From contig JANLFY010000002.1 of NCBI GenBank assembly GCA_024653485.1, positions 221,748 to 285,747 of the forward strand: a stretch of 64,000 nt of DNA. The letters run 5' to 3'. This DNA comes from Bacillota bacterium. Its GTDB lineage: Bacteria > Bacillota > SHA-98 > UBA4971. How positions within the stretch are numbered: the first letter of the stretch is position 1; each line of letters begins with the position of its first letter. The position numbers and the translations under genes are program-made. Below are positions 1 to 9,257 of the stretch, in pieces. The notes under the pieces were generated by a model. It was not told where the DNA came from, ran no database searches, and was given only the letters and a program-made list of their open reading frames with translations.

Positions 1-387
1 CACGTTCCTCTGAACAAGTATACGCGGAACATGATCGGCTGGGAACAACTGAGTCTGATGAAGCGAGAGGCCTATCTCGTGAACGTCTCCCGCGGTGGGG
101 TCGTGAACGAGCAGGACCTCATACGGGCGCTGAAAGAAGGGGTCATCAGAGGGGCCGGGCTGGACGTATTCGAGAACGAACCCATCGAGGCCGGCAATCC
201 TCTGCTGGAGATGGACAATGTGATCCTCACCCCTCATACTGCTGCCTTGACCGAGGAGTGCGTGGTAAGGATGGCCACCGAAGCCGTCAAGCGGGTGATC
301 GACCTCTTCAACGGGTACGAGCCGGCCATGATCGCCAATCCCGAGGTCCTGCGGTTTGAGAGATGGCAGCATCTCAAGAAAAGATGA
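1..387 (+). CDS. D-2-hydroxyacid dehydrogenase, C-terminal part (truncated by window edge)
   Basis: This is the last 128 residues of a D-isomer-specific 2-hydroxyacid dehydrogenase; the frame is open from base 1. Visible landmarks are the NVSRGGVVNE segment of the NAD-binding domain, the GAGLDVFENEP catalytic Glu region, and the TPHTAALTEE segment carrying the catalytic His. The family reduces 2-keto acids or oxidises D-2-hydroxyacids with NAD(P) in the cytoplasm. The next gene, a zinc alcohol dehydrogenase, starts 18 bases downstream, so the two are probably co-transcribed and may oxidise the same hydroxyacid or sugar acid. The substrate cannot be told from this fragment; phosphoglycerate and glyoxylate/hydroxypyruvate reductases are alternatives. 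Confidence 0.9.
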   Translation, partial: HVPLNKYTRNMIGWEQLSLMKREAYLVNVSRGGVVNEQDLIRALKEGVIRGAGLDVFENEPIEAGNPLLEMDNVILTPHTAALTEECVVRMATEAVKRVIDLFNGYEPAMIANPEVLRFERWQHLKKR

Positions 388-405
388 GAGAAAGAGGGAA
401 AAGAC

Positions 406-1482
406 ATGGACATCCCCAGGAGAATGCGCGCCGCTCATCTGGTCGCCCGCGGGCGTATTGAGGTTCTTGAAACCGACGTCCCGGTCCCCGGCCCCGATCA
501 AGTGTTGCTTCGGGTGGAGGCCTGCGGGATATGCGGCACCGATGTCGAGATAAGGGATCATGGCATGCCCGGAGAGCCACCGCTCCCTTTCATCATGGGC
601 CATGAATACGCCGGTGTCGTGGCCCAGGTCGGCTCGACGGTGGACGAATTCGCGGTCGGAGACAGGGTTGCGGTGGAGGTTCACAAGGGATGCGGTCGCT
701 GCCACAACTGCATCATGGGGCAATACACCGCTTGCCTGAACTTCGGCAATCGCAAGAAGGGACATGCCGCCAACGGCATGACCGCGAACGGCGGCTTCGC
801 TGAGTATGCGCTTAACCACGTGAATACCCTCTACAAGATCCCCGATGAGATATCCTTCGAAGAGGCGGCTCTGATCACGACTGCTGGATCGGCTTTCTAT
901 GCCATCGATGCCATGGGTGGCTACATTGCCGGTGATACCGTGGCGGTGATCGGCCCCGGTCCCATCGGCCTAGCCCTCGTTCAGGCGGCAAAGGCGCTCG
1001 GAGCGGCAAGGGTGATCCTCACAGGCACGCGCAAAGGCAGGCTCGAATTGGGCAAGAGTATGGGTGCAGATTGCGTCGTCGACATAAGCGAAGGACAGGA
1101 CCCGGTCAAAGTCGTGAAAGGGCTGACAAACGGGGCGGGCGCGGACGTCGTGTTTGACGCGGCCGGGGTTTCGTCTTCACTCGAGTCGGCCCTTGACATG
1201 GTCAGGCCCGGCGGCGCCATTGTCTTGGTGGCCTTCTACAAGGGCCCTGTCACTGTGAACATTTCCAAGGCGGTCGTTCGTAACGTGAATCTGTACACCG
1301 TGCGAGGCGAGGGACGGCGCAACGTGAGGCGCGCTCTTTCCATGGCCGCTCAGAAGAAAATGGACCTCAAGCCACTCATCACTCACCGGTTCGCGCTCAA
1401 TGACATCAATGAGGCCTTCGAGACGTACACGAAGCGGATAGACAATGCTATCAAGGTCATCGTTCATCCGCAGCAGCAGTAG
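406..1482 (+). CDS. Zinc-dependent alcohol dehydrogenase (threonine/sorbitol dehydrogenase type)
   Basis: A 358-residue medium-chain dehydrogenase/reductase of normal family length. Catalytic zinc ligands are seen in CGICGTD and GHEYAG. The structural zinc lobe is CGRC-x2-C-x7-C with four cysteines, and the nucleotide-binding motif is GPGPIG. The start ATG follows a purine-rich AAAGAGGGAAAAGAC site. Members oxidise secondary alcohols of polyols, L-threonine or sugar acids with NAD. The gene sits between a D-2-hydroxyacid dehydrogenase and a TRAP transporter, which suggests that it oxidises the compound imported by that transporter. The exact substrate is unknown. Confidence 0.92.
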   Translation: MDIPRRMRAAHLVARGRIEVLETDVPVPGPDQVLLRVEACGICGTDVEIRDHGMPGEPPLPFIMGHEYAGVVAQVGSTVDEFAVGDRVAVEVHKGCGRCHNCIMGQYTACLNFGNRKKGHAANGMTANGGFAEYALNHVNTLYKIPDEISFEEAALITTAGSAFYAIDAMGGYIAGDTVAVIGPGPIGLALVQAAKALGAARVILTGTRKGRLELGKSMGADCVVDISEGQDPVKVVKGLTNGAGADVVFDAAGVSSSLESALDMVRPGGAIVLVAFYKGPVTVNISKAVVRNVNLYTVRGEGRRNVRRALSMAAQKKMDLKPLITHRFALNDINEAFETYTKRIDNAIKVIVHPQQQ

Positions 1483-1641
1483 ATGAGCGGTGGATGAGCC
1501 GTAGATGAACGATAGACGCAGCTCAGGTGCCACTAGTTCTACGTCTCGTGAGTCTGCGATATGCGAGGGGGTGGCAGGCCAAAGAGTTCTCCGGTCTCTT
1601 GTCCCTGGAAAAAGAACTACGTACAAGGAGGTAAGTGGGAG

Positions 1642-2595
1642 ATGAGAGGTCGTTATCTGGTTGCTGCAGTACTTATCGTGACGATGGCGCTTTGTCTCTC
1701 CACCGGAACGGTCGGTGCCGTGCAGAGATTTGCCTACAGCGCAAGCAATCCCGGCGGCACCTGGTACACGATGATCGGAGGATTGGTGAAGCTACTCAAC
1801 GAGAAACTCCCGGCCGATATCAGAGTCGATATGATAGCAAGCGGCGGTTCAGTCCTGAATACGCGGCGGTTGGCAACGGGGGAAGCCGCCCTCACGATGT
1901 CGTACTCCTCTCACCTGTGGGAGTGCTGGAATGGAAAAGGGATCATGGAGGGGCGGCCGAGCGACGCTCCTCGGATCATGTTTGAGATTTACCGAAGCGA
2001 CCATTATTTCGTGACCTTGGCCAACAAGGGGATCAAGACTCTGGAGGATCTCGAGGGCAAGCGGGTGGTCCTCGGTTCGCCCGGTTCTGGCACGAGCGAC
2101 AACTCTAGGCTCACTTTCAGGACGCTCGGCATCAAGGTCATCGAATCCGAATTAGCGTTCGACGAGGCCGCCCGAGCGTTGCAGGACGGGAAGGTGGACG
2201 CCATAGGGATGAGCGGGTCTCCGGCAGCCGGCATAGTTGAGCTGGCAGCCACGAGAGACATCTACGTCATTCCCTTCACCGATGAGCAGTTGGACAAGAT
2301 CGTGGCGCAAGCTCCCTTCTTCTCCAAAGGGTTCATGAAGGCGAACACGTACAAGGGACAGACCAAGGACGTGCCTTGCTTCATGTTCAGCGTATATCAG
2401 GTCGCGCACAAGTCCGTGCCCGACGACGTGGTGTATCAGATGATGAAGATCATCTTCAGCCCGGAGGGCAGAAGCTACCTGGCGGACGTGCATCCGCAGT
2501 GGAAACCCATGGGCAACGATCCGCAGGCGGTTAAGATGCTTGGTATACCCTATCATCCTGGCGCGGAGCGCTTCTGGAAGGAACAGCAGAAGTAA
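1642..2595 (+). CDS. TAXI-family TRAP transporter solute-binding protein
   Basis: A 317-residue extracytoplasmic solute receptor of the TAXI (TRAP-associated extracytoplasmic immunogenic) family. An N-terminal signal peptide ends near TGTVGA. The family hallmark GGTWYTMIGGL follows, with SGGSVLNTRRLATGEA and, later, GSPGSGTSDNSR. I chose ATG 1642 because AAGGAGGT lies just upstream and the signal peptide starts there; an in-frame ATG at 1561 would add 27 non-signal residues. It would capture an organic acid-like ligand outside the membrane for the permease encoded next. A hairpin after the stop probably keeps the receptor more abundant than the permease. Confidence 0.93.
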   Translation: MRGRYLVAAVLIVTMALCLSTGTVGAVQRFAYSASNPGGTWYTMIGGLVKLLNEKLPADIRVDMIASGGSVLNTRRLATGEAALTMSYSSHLWECWNGKGIMEGRPSDAPRIMFEIYRSDHYFVTLANKGIKTLEDLEGKRVVLGSPGSGTSDNSRLTFRTLGIKVIESELAFDEAARALQDGKVDAIGMSGSPAAGIVELAATRDIYVIPFTDEQLDKIVAQAPFFSKGFMKANTYKGQTKDVPCFMFSVYQVAHKSVPDDVVYQMMKIIFSPEGRSYLADVHPQWKPMGNDPQAVKMLGIPYHPGAERFWKEQQK

Positions 2596-2603
2596 CAGCT
2601 CTC

Positions 2604-2640
2604 AGGGGAGCAGGGATTCCCTCCCTGTTCCCCTTCTTTC
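2604..2640 (+). terminator. Intercistronic hairpin between TRAP receptor and permease
   Basis: A 13-bp stem (2604-2616 with 2622-2634, one G-U pair) and 5-nt loop are followed by TCTTTC. It looks like a partial rho-independent terminator. Since the permease gene lies directly downstream on the same strand, it may act as an attenuator or RNA stabiliser giving receptor excess. Confidence 0.65.
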
Positions 2641-2733
2641 TACCCTGTGGATCAGGAGAGCAGTGCTGCAAACGATCGTCTGAAGCAGAGCTCACGGTTG
2701 TGTCGCGTACGGGTGGACGAAGGAGGCACGGAA

Positions 2734-4608
2734 ATGCGTCAACTTGGCAGTACCACTAAGCTGCTCGTCAAGCTCATTGCTATAGCTTTTTCCGCTTTCT
2801 ATTGTTATACGGCCGGGTTCGGGATTATATCCAGTGAGACTCACCTTGGGATCTACCTTCTGGTCACGTTCCTCCTAGTCATGCTCTTGTATCCCGCCTC
2901 CAAGAGATGGCCCCGGAGCAGACTACTGTACGCGCTGGACGCTATCCTGATCGTCCTGGCATGCGCGTCCGTCATCTACTGGATGGTCGAGTACAGGGAG
3001 TACGCGGCCATGAGGGCCGGCTGGACGAACCAATGGGATCTCATCTTCGGTCTAGTCGCGATCGTGATCTCGTTGGAAGTGACCCGCCGGGCCATGGGCA
3101 ACGTTCTGCCCATCATCGGCTTGATAATGCTCGTTCTGACCTACTTTGGGCCATATTTGCCCGGCATATTTAGGCATGGCGGTATACGCCTGTCCTCAAT
3201 GGTTGAGTACTTCTACTACACCAGCGGGATCTTCGGGACGATCGTGTCCACGTTCGCCACATACATCGTCCCCTTCCTGATTTTCGGATCCTTCCTGAAA
3301 GCCTCTGGCGCTGGTGATTTCTTCATCGATTTGGCCAGTTCCCTTACGGGACACGTGCCCGGGGGACCGGCCTTGATCGCTGTCGCCGGCAGCGCGGTTT
3401 TCGGCAGCATCTCCGGGAGTGGAGTGGCCAACGTCGTCGCTACCGGGACTTTCACAATTCCGATGATGAAGAAGGTGGGCTATACCGCGGAGTTCGCCGG
3501 AGCGGTCGAGGCCGCGGCTTCCTCGGGCGGTCAGCTTCTGCCTCCGATCATGGGCGCAGCCGCCTTCATCCTGGCGACCCTTACCGAACAGCCCTACTCT
3601 ACGATTGTCTTGATCAGCTTCACGCCGGCCTTGATCTACTACTTTTCCCTAGCCTTGATGGTGTACTTCAGAGCGCGGCGGAGACAGTTGAGTGGTCTGA
3701 GCCGTTCGGAACTCCCGGCATTCTCCCAGGTGATGAGGAAGGGCTGGTACTACATATTCACCATAGTGACCGTCGTTGTCGTCATCGCCTTGGGTTACTC
3801 CGCAGCCGCGACGGCTTTCTGGGGCTCGGCGTTCGTCGTGGTGTGCAGCATGTTCCGCAAGGACACCAGGTTCACACTTAAGAAGCTCCTTGCGGCCCTG
3901 GAGGACGCCGGGAGAAGTTCGCTGAGCGTCGGCGCGACCGCGGGAACCCTCGGGATCGTGATGGCGAGTCTGACTCTGTCGGGTCTTGGAGTGAAGCTTT
4001 CGAGCCTGATCCTGTCTGTTGGACAAGGCAATCTCTTCCTGACGGTGGTCTTGACGGCGCTCATCGCGACCATCATCGGCATGGGCCTGCCGACGACTGC
4101 TTCCTACATCATCATGTCGATTCTGGCGGCTCCTTCTCTGATCCAGCTCGGGGTGAACCACGTATACGCGCACATGGTGTGTATGTGGTTTTCAGTGATA
4201 TCCAATATCACGCCTCCTGTGTGCGTGGCCGCGTTCGCAGCCGCCAGCATTTCCGGGGGTAATCCGATGAAAACGGGCTTCCATGCGGTTCCTCTCGGGA
4301 TCTACATGTATCTCTTGCCGTTCCTCTTCATCTACCGTCCGCAAGTCTTCGTCTATGGACACCCGTTCCTCAGCGGACTGGAGATCGTGATCACCTTGGC
4401 GATTGCCACGGTCGCCTTCGCGGCGGGATTCCAAGGATGGCTATTCCGTAATCTGCGCGCTTGGGAGCGGGCGGTGTATTTTGCGGCGGCCCCTCTGATG
4501 ATCCACACCGGTTTGGTGACTGACCTCATCGGGGCTGCCATTATCTTGGTCATGAGCCTGTACGTCCTCGCGAGTTCAAAGAGGGTCGGCAGGGCGGTTG
4601 CTGCGTAG
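2734..4608 (+). CDS. TRAP transporter permease, fused small and large subunits
   Basis: A roughly 624-residue polytopic membrane protein joining the 4-helix DctQ-like part and the 12-helix DctM-like part, as is usual for TAXI systems. Typical conserved DctM segments are seen, such as GSISGSGVANVVATGTF, EAAASSGGQLLPPIMGAAAF and GMGLPTTASYI. It is a sodium- or proton-driven secondary importer working with the receptor encoded upstream. ATG 2734 is preferred because AAGGAGG lies 8 bases upstream; the GTG at 2647 would add a polar, non-membrane leader. The gene runs with the receptor and probably with the cupin downstream. Confidence 0.93.
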   Translation: MRQLGSTTKLLVKLIAIAFSAFYCYTAGFGIISSETHLGIYLLVTFLLVMLLYPASKRWPRSRLLYALDAILIVLACASVIYWMVEYREYAAMRAGWTNQWDLIFGLVAIVISLEVTRRAMGNVLPIIGLIMLVLTYFGPYLPGIFRHGGIRLSSMVEYFYYTSGIFGTIVSTFATYIVPFLIFGSFLKASGAGDFFIDLASSLTGHVPGGPALIAVAGSAVFGSISGSGVANVVATGTFTIPMMKKVGYTAEFAGAVEAAASSGGQLLPPIMGAAAFILATLTEQPYSTIVLISFTPALIYYFSLALMVYFRARRRQLSGLSRSELPAFSQVMRKGWYYIFTIVTVVVVIALGYSAAATAFWGSAFVVVCSMFRKDTRFTLKKLLAALEDAGRSSLSVGATAGTLGIVMASLTLSGLGVKLSSLILSVGQGNLFLTVVLTALIATIIGMGLPTTASYIIMSILAAPSLIQLGVNHVYAHMVCMWFSVISNITPPVCVAAFAAASISGGNPMKTGFHAVPLGIYMYLLPFLFIYRPQVFVYGHPFLSGLEIVITLAIATVAFAAGFQGWLFRNLRAWERAVYFAAAPLMIHTGLVTDLIGAAIILVMSLYVLASSKRVGRAVAA

Positions 4609-4775
4609 AGTCATCTGTGTGGGGCCAACAGGGTGGCTACGCCGTAAGTGAGCAAGGCCACGGTCGGAGGGAGCGGAGCGGTGTGGCTGGAGGCGAGCTG
4701 GCGGTCGCAGGTTAGCTGCAGGACCCGGGTGGAACGGACCGGTTGGAACACGCCAATGACAAAGGGGGTACCGAG

Positions 4776-5117
4776 ATGAAGACTGTAACCCTTGAAGAGC
4801 TGCCTCTCGTGAAGATCGAAAACCGCAAGGGTCTCTATCACCGAAACATAATCGACAAGAGCGTAGGAGCCAAGAACTTCACTCTTCACTTCGCCAGGAT
4901 GGAAGAAGGAGGGTTCGGCGTCGCGCACAGCCATGCCGTCCCTGAGCACTTCCTGCTGGTGGTCTCGGGAGAACTCGAAGTGCGAAACGACAAGGAAGCG
5001 CACAGAGTCCCCGCTGGGACGGGCATCCTGATCTATCCGGGTGAGGTTCACGAGGTGACCAACGTCAACAAAGGACCGACGGAGTACTTCGTGATATACA
5101 GCCCCCCGAACGAGTAG
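4776..5117 (+). CDS. Small cupin-domain protein
   Basis: A single-domain cupin of about 113 residues. Cupin motif 1 contains HSHAVPEHFLLVVSGELE and motif 2 contains PGEVHEV, which together provide the usual His/Glu metal ligands. ATG 4776 follows AAAGGGGG. Single cupins of this size are often isomerases, dioxygenases or regulators of sugar acid pathways. The position behind the TRAP transporter suggests a role in catabolism of the imported substrate, but no reaction can be assigned. Confidence 0.8.
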   Translation: MKTVTLEELPLVKIENRKGLYHRNIIDKSVGAKNFTLHFARMEEGGFGVAHSHAVPEHFLLVVSGELEVRNDKEAHRVPAGTGILIYPGEVHEVTNVNKGPTEYFVIYSPPNE

Positions 5118-5790
5118 CGAGTGAGTGAACAGGGGTCACTCCCGGCCGGTGCCGGAGCTGCGGTGGCTGCGGTGGCTGCGGCGGCTGTGGCGGCTGTGGC
5201 GGCGTTGATTGCGAGGGTCGCGTGGGTCGCGCTGTGGGTGATGGGTGACGCCGCGAGCGGTCCGCTGGGCGGCGTGGCGTAGGTGGGCCGGTGGCGCTGA
5301 CGGTGTTGGCGGCACCGGCCCACAAGTCCCACCGGGCAATCCCGAGGGCGGCCTTGGAGGAAACCCGACGGCACGGCCGGCAGCTACGTGCTCGGGACTG
5401 TGCCCTGCTCGAGACGCCGTTGCCTTCACGGCCTCCGCTTGTGAGGAGCGAGAGATATCGTTATCATTGTCAATGTCCGCGCAGACCTGGCTCTTCTTCG
5501 CGTGCATCACCCATAACCCGGGCACATCGGTGCTAACGTGAGCGCGACCGTCTCTCCTCCATATGCCTCTATACGTGCATACTTCTGACCCTCACCATGC
5601 CAGCGGCCCCTGCGGGTTTGAACCGGAAGGCCTAGACAGGTAATGCTTAGGTGCACCAAACTTGACGAAGAGACACATCTTCTCAGACCGCTCAAATGAT
5701 GACACCATTGCAGGTTGGCGACAGAGATGTGCCTCGCCCGGCGACAGAAGTATCTCACATCCATTGACACCGACGAGTCCCAGGAGTATC
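5118..5790. other. Intergenic region, no gene recognised
   Basis: A 673-base gap. It holds an imperfect tandem GCGGTGGCT/GCGGCTGTG repeat at about 5157-5205. The open frames on both strands have biased arginine/proline-rich composition and no recognisable domain. The last part is the upstream region of the ROK gene; AGGAG at about 5782 is its ribosome binding site. Confidence 0.6.
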
Positions 5791-7017
5791 ATGAAGACGA
5801 GTTTTTTGCATAGTGATAAAAGGGGTGCGTTGGATCCGATGCCGGGCCAAAGACGCTCTCTTTCCAGCACCAGGTTCATAAGGTCGTTCAACGTGGTTTC
5901 AGCGCTCCAGACGTTGTATCGCGAAGGCGCGTGCTCGAAGTCGAGGATCTCCCAGATTACGAGCATGAGCCCGGCGACCGTGACGAGAATCATTTCAGAG
6001 CTAGTTGAACAGGGAGTTGTAAGTGAGTACAAGGTCGCGGAATCTACCGGCGGACGAAAGCCTGTCATTTTCAGACTGAACTACGACAAGCTCTACGTCG
6101 TCGGCATTCAGCTGGTCCGGGATGGTGTCGCCCTCGGGTTGTGCGATCTCAAAGGAAGGATCCTCGCCAAGAGGAAGTTCCGGCCGTATTCGCTCGAGCC
6201 CAAGAGCCTCATCGCCGAACTCTCGAGGGAGTTCGAACTTCTTTTGGGTATGAACGGTGTGAACCGAGAGCACATTCTCGGGAGTGGGCTTGCCATATCC
6301 GGCATAGTCAGTTCGGAGAGCGGTACGCTCGTCCGTTCAGTGAACCTTGGATGGAGCGATGTGCGGATATCCGAGGTGCTCGAAAGCGCTTTGGGGTTTC
6401 CGGTCGTCGTCGAGAACGACGCCAATGCGGCAGCCCTCGCCGAGCTGTGGTTCGGCTGTGCGCGGGACGTATCGAGCTTCATGTATCTGAAGACGGATAC
6501 CGGCGTAGGGGCGGGTATTGTCTGCGGTGGGAGTCTCATGGCAGGCCCGCGCGGGATGGCCGGTGAGATCGGGCATGCTCCTGTAGTCAGGGACGGACGT
6601 GAGTGCGTGTGCGGCCAGCGCGGATGCCTGGAGACATACATGTACGCCCAAGGACTGCTAAGACGATACGAGACCGAGACAGGAGTGCACCTAGAGGAGC
6701 CGCGCGACTTCTTCACGCTCATCACGTCGGGTGACGAGGCAGCCCGGCGGATGATGGACGAGGCGGCTGAGGCGCTCGGGGTGATGGCGTCGGTTGCAGC
6801 CACGATGCTGGATCTCGACCTCATCGTAGTTGGAGGGCTCTGGGGGGAGCTTGGGGAGCGGTTCTGCGACCCGGTGGAGAAGCGCTGCAACGAGATAATG
6901 GAGCGGACCGGGTTGGGGAAGACGCTCAAAGTGCGAGGATCGGCGCTGGGGGAGGACTCCGACATACGCGGAGCGGTTGGCATCGTGATCGATAAGTGGT
7001 TCACCCCTCGGATATAG
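5791..7017 (+). CDS. ROK-family transcriptional regulator (NagC/XylR type)
   Basis: A 408-residue ROK protein. An N-terminal winged-helix domain (KSRISQITSMSPATVTRIISELVEQG) is followed by the sugar-kinase-like ROK domain with VVENDANAAALAE and the zinc motif CGQRGCLE. Such proteins are DNA-binding repressors released by a sugar or sugar phosphate. The start at 5791 has AGGAG 4 bases upstream and gives normal family length; the frame is open further upstream without a better site. The gene precedes a GH3 glycosidase and an ABC sugar importer on the same strand, so it very likely controls them. A sugar-kinase-only ROK is excluded by the HTH. Confidence 0.92.
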   Translation: MKTSFLHSDKRGALDPMPGQRRSLSSTRFIRSFNVVSALQTLYREGACSKSRISQITSMSPATVTRIISELVEQGVVSEYKVAESTGGRKPVIFRLNYDKLYVVGIQLVRDGVALGLCDLKGRILAKRKFRPYSLEPKSLIAELSREFELLLGMNGVNREHILGSGLAISGIVSSESGTLVRSVNLGWSDVRISEVLESALGFPVVVENDANAAALAELWFGCARDVSSFMYLKTDTGVGAGIVCGGSLMAGPRGMAGEIGHAPVVRDGRECVCGQRGCLETYMYAQGLLRRYETETGVHLEEPRDFFTLITSGDEAARRMMDEAAEALGVMASVAATMLDLDLIVVGGLWGELGERFCDPVEKRCNEIMERTGLGKTLKVRGSALGEDSDIRGAVGIVIDKWFTPRI

Positions 7018-7491
7018 TCGAAGTGCACATGCAGGGCTCGCAGGGATGAAGCACAAGAAAGCGCTTGCCTGGCGGGTCTTCTTGGAACGATCGAGATCGG
7101 CGGGACTCCGGGCGGCCACCGCGGCGAGGAGACGACAATGCAGACAGTGAGCGATGAAATGCGCCAACTTTTTTGCAGTCAGCATAGAAGTTTCCACCCA
7201 CGCTTTCGGGTGCACAGCCGAAACCCCGTGTCCCTGCGACGCCCTATGTGTCCGCCATCCCGCGTGCAGCCGGCGACCCGCGCTCATCTCCTATGCGGCG
7301 CGTGCGTCCTGTCCCGTGTCTGTTTCGCGTCCCGTGCGTAGCCGCCATCCCGTGCCGAAGCGCCGTTTCCTGTGCATCACGTGCGCCACGCCTCCGCGCA
7401 CGTTCAGCGACAACACAGGATTATCGTCATGTCCGAAGGGTTTGTGTGACTCGTCATCCCGAGATAGAAGAGCAAACAAAGGAGCGGGCCA
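7018..7491. other. Intergenic region, no gene recognised
   Basis: A 474-base stretch between the ROK regulator and the GH3 gene. No open frame on either strand has a recognisable domain or a convincing ribosome binding site until AAAGGAGCGG before 7492. It probably holds the promoter and operator of the sugar operon, but I could not pick out a clear operator palindrome. Confidence 0.5.
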
Positions 7492-9150
7492 ATGACACAG
7501 CGTGTGGAGTCACTCATCGGACAGCTTTTCATCACTGGCCTTCCGGGGCCTGTCGTAGACCCCGCTTTCGAGGCGCACTACTCACGCTGTCCGTCTGGCG
7601 GATTCATCTTGTTCGGCCGGAACGTGCGCGACTCGGCCCAGGTGCGTGGGCTGACCGGTGCGCTTGCCGACCTGGCGTCGCGGCGCTATCAGGATTGCGG
7701 CCCGCCCATGATCGCCATCGATCAAGAGGGAGGAAGCCTGTCTCCGCTGAGAAGGCTCGTCTCGTCGCTCCCGGGCAACATGGGGCTTGCAGCCACGGGA
7801 GATCCCGAGGCCGCCCGTTTGGCGGGGTACGTGACCGGGCGGGATCTCCTGTCTCTCGGCATCAACACAAACCTCGCTCCGGTTCTCGACCTTGCTCGCG
7901 AGCCTCTGAATCCCGCCGTCGGCACTCGCTCTTTCGGCGACGATCCGAAGAAAGTCGCGGAGCTCGGAGCGGCCTACGCCGATGGGCTTCTTAGGTCCGG
8001 GGTGCGCTTTGTCGCAAAGCACTTTCCGGGCCATGGGACCGTCTCCGAAGACTCCCATCTCTCTCTGCCGGAATGCCGGATGTCCAAAGACGTCCTCCTG
8101 GCACAGGACGCCGTCCCGTTCATAGAAGTGGCCTCTATTCCCAAAGCCGCCTTGATGGTGGCCCACGTCAGGATCATGGACATTGACCCACGTCTGCCCG
8201 CCTCGCTATCACACCGCTTGGTGACGGGGCTACTCAGGAAACATCTAGGCTTCGACGGCGTCGTGCTCACCGATTGTCTCGAGATGGGCGGGGTTCGAGA
8301 GGTGAGCTCCGTTCCCGAAGCTGCGGTGATGGCGATAGAGGCTGGCTGCGACATGGTTCTCATCAGCCACACGCCTGAGCTTCAGGAGGCGGCCTTCGAA
8401 GCGATGCGCGACGCTGTTCTCTCCGGAAGGCTTGACATCGAGAGGGTGGAGCGATCGGTGGCAAGGATACACGACTGGAAGCAGGGGCTCGCTGCCACGG
8501 TCGGGGCGCCTACCGCGCCTCTCGCCACCCTGTTGCCGCGAGATGCCCGAAGCCGGTTCCTGGACGGCCTCGGTGAGCGGGTGGTCACGTTCGTGGACGG
8601 AGACGTCCCGGGCTCATGGACGTTCGAACCGACACCGGTGGTGCTCGTGACCCCGTCCATGGACCGCATCACCTTGGCCGAGGACTCGGTCGACGCGTCG
8701 CTCCTCCTCCAAGCGCTCGAGTCCGTCGGCATCACGTGTGAGAGGGTGCATTGCTCAATGGATCCGGATCCTCGGGAGATCGAGGAGGTCGTCGCGCGCG
8801 TGATGGGCTCCTGGAGAGCCATGGCTCGGGGGGCTCGTCATGCAAAGACGCCGGAGTCGCACACGGCCGCGGCCACGGGGGAGGCGATTCGTCCGAGAGT
8901 TGCTTTCGTGGTGAGAAACGGTGGGAAAGCTCCAGGCCAGGCGGCGCTGGCGCGAGCTTTGGAGGCCATTGCGAGCCTGCTGCTGGTAGGCATCAGGGAT
9001 CCTCGCGAAGTGCGCATGCTGCAAGCGGTACTTTCAAGGCGAGCTCCCGCCGTGTTCACCTACAGCACCGAAAACATCGTCCTCAATGCACTCGCGCGGG
9101 TGATGGCCGGCAAAGCAAGTCCCAAGGGGGTGGTGCCTGTCAAGATGTGA
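7492..9150 (+). CDS. nagZ: Glycoside hydrolase family 3, beta-N-acetylhexosaminidase (NagZ-like)
   Basis: A 552-residue GH3 enzyme. The (beta/alpha)8 domain has DQEGGSLSPLRRL near residue 79, the NagZ-type signature KHFPGHGTVSEDSH (catalytic His-Asp dyad region) and the nucleophile segment VLTDCLEMGG. A further C-terminal alpha/beta domain extends beyond minimal NagZ length of about 340. No signal peptide is visible, so it probably acts in the cytoplasm on N-acetylhexosamine-containing oligosaccharides or muropeptides. AAAGGAG lies just before the ATG. The ROK regulator and ABC importer around it point to uptake and cleavage of amino-sugar oligosaccharides. Confidence 0.9.
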   Translation: MTQRVESLIGQLFITGLPGPVVDPAFEAHYSRCPSGGFILFGRNVRDSAQVRGLTGALADLASRRYQDCGPPMIAIDQEGGSLSPLRRLVSSLPGNMGLAATGDPEAARLAGYVTGRDLLSLGINTNLAPVLDLAREPLNPAVGTRSFGDDPKKVAELGAAYADGLLRSGVRFVAKHFPGHGTVSEDSHLSLPECRMSKDVLLAQDAVPFIEVASIPKAALMVAHVRIMDIDPRLPASLSHRLVTGLLRKHLGFDGVVLTDCLEMGGVREVSSVPEAAVMAIEAGCDMVLISHTPELQEAAFEAMRDAVLSGRLDIERVERSVARIHDWKQGLAATVGAPTAPLATLLPRDARSRFLDGLGERVVTFVDGDVPGSWTFEPTPVVLVTPSMDRITLAEDSVDASLLLQALESVGITCERVHCSMDPDPREIEEVVARVMGSWRAMARGARHAKTPESHTAAATGEAIRPRVAFVVRNGGKAPGQAALARALEAIASLLLVGIRDPREVRMLQAVLSRRAPAVFTYSTENIVLNALARVMAGKASPKGVVPVKM

Positions 9151-9257
9151 ACGAATGATGCTCTCCACAGGTTTTCGGGGCCGTCGGGGGAGTCGGACGA
9201 GTTGCCACGGTTCGAAAGTCTGGTACTGCAAGGCATACAAGGCAAGGAGGGAACGAC

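Noticed and set aside
5245..5541. Open frames after the cupin gene
   Set aside because: Low-complexity Gly/Pro/Arg translations of a GCGGTGGCT-type repeat; no ribosome binding site or homology.
6108..7028. 306-codon minus-strand frame opposite the ROK regulator
   Set aside because: It is Ser/Pro/Arg-rich and antisense to conserved ROK motifs; no ribosome binding site.
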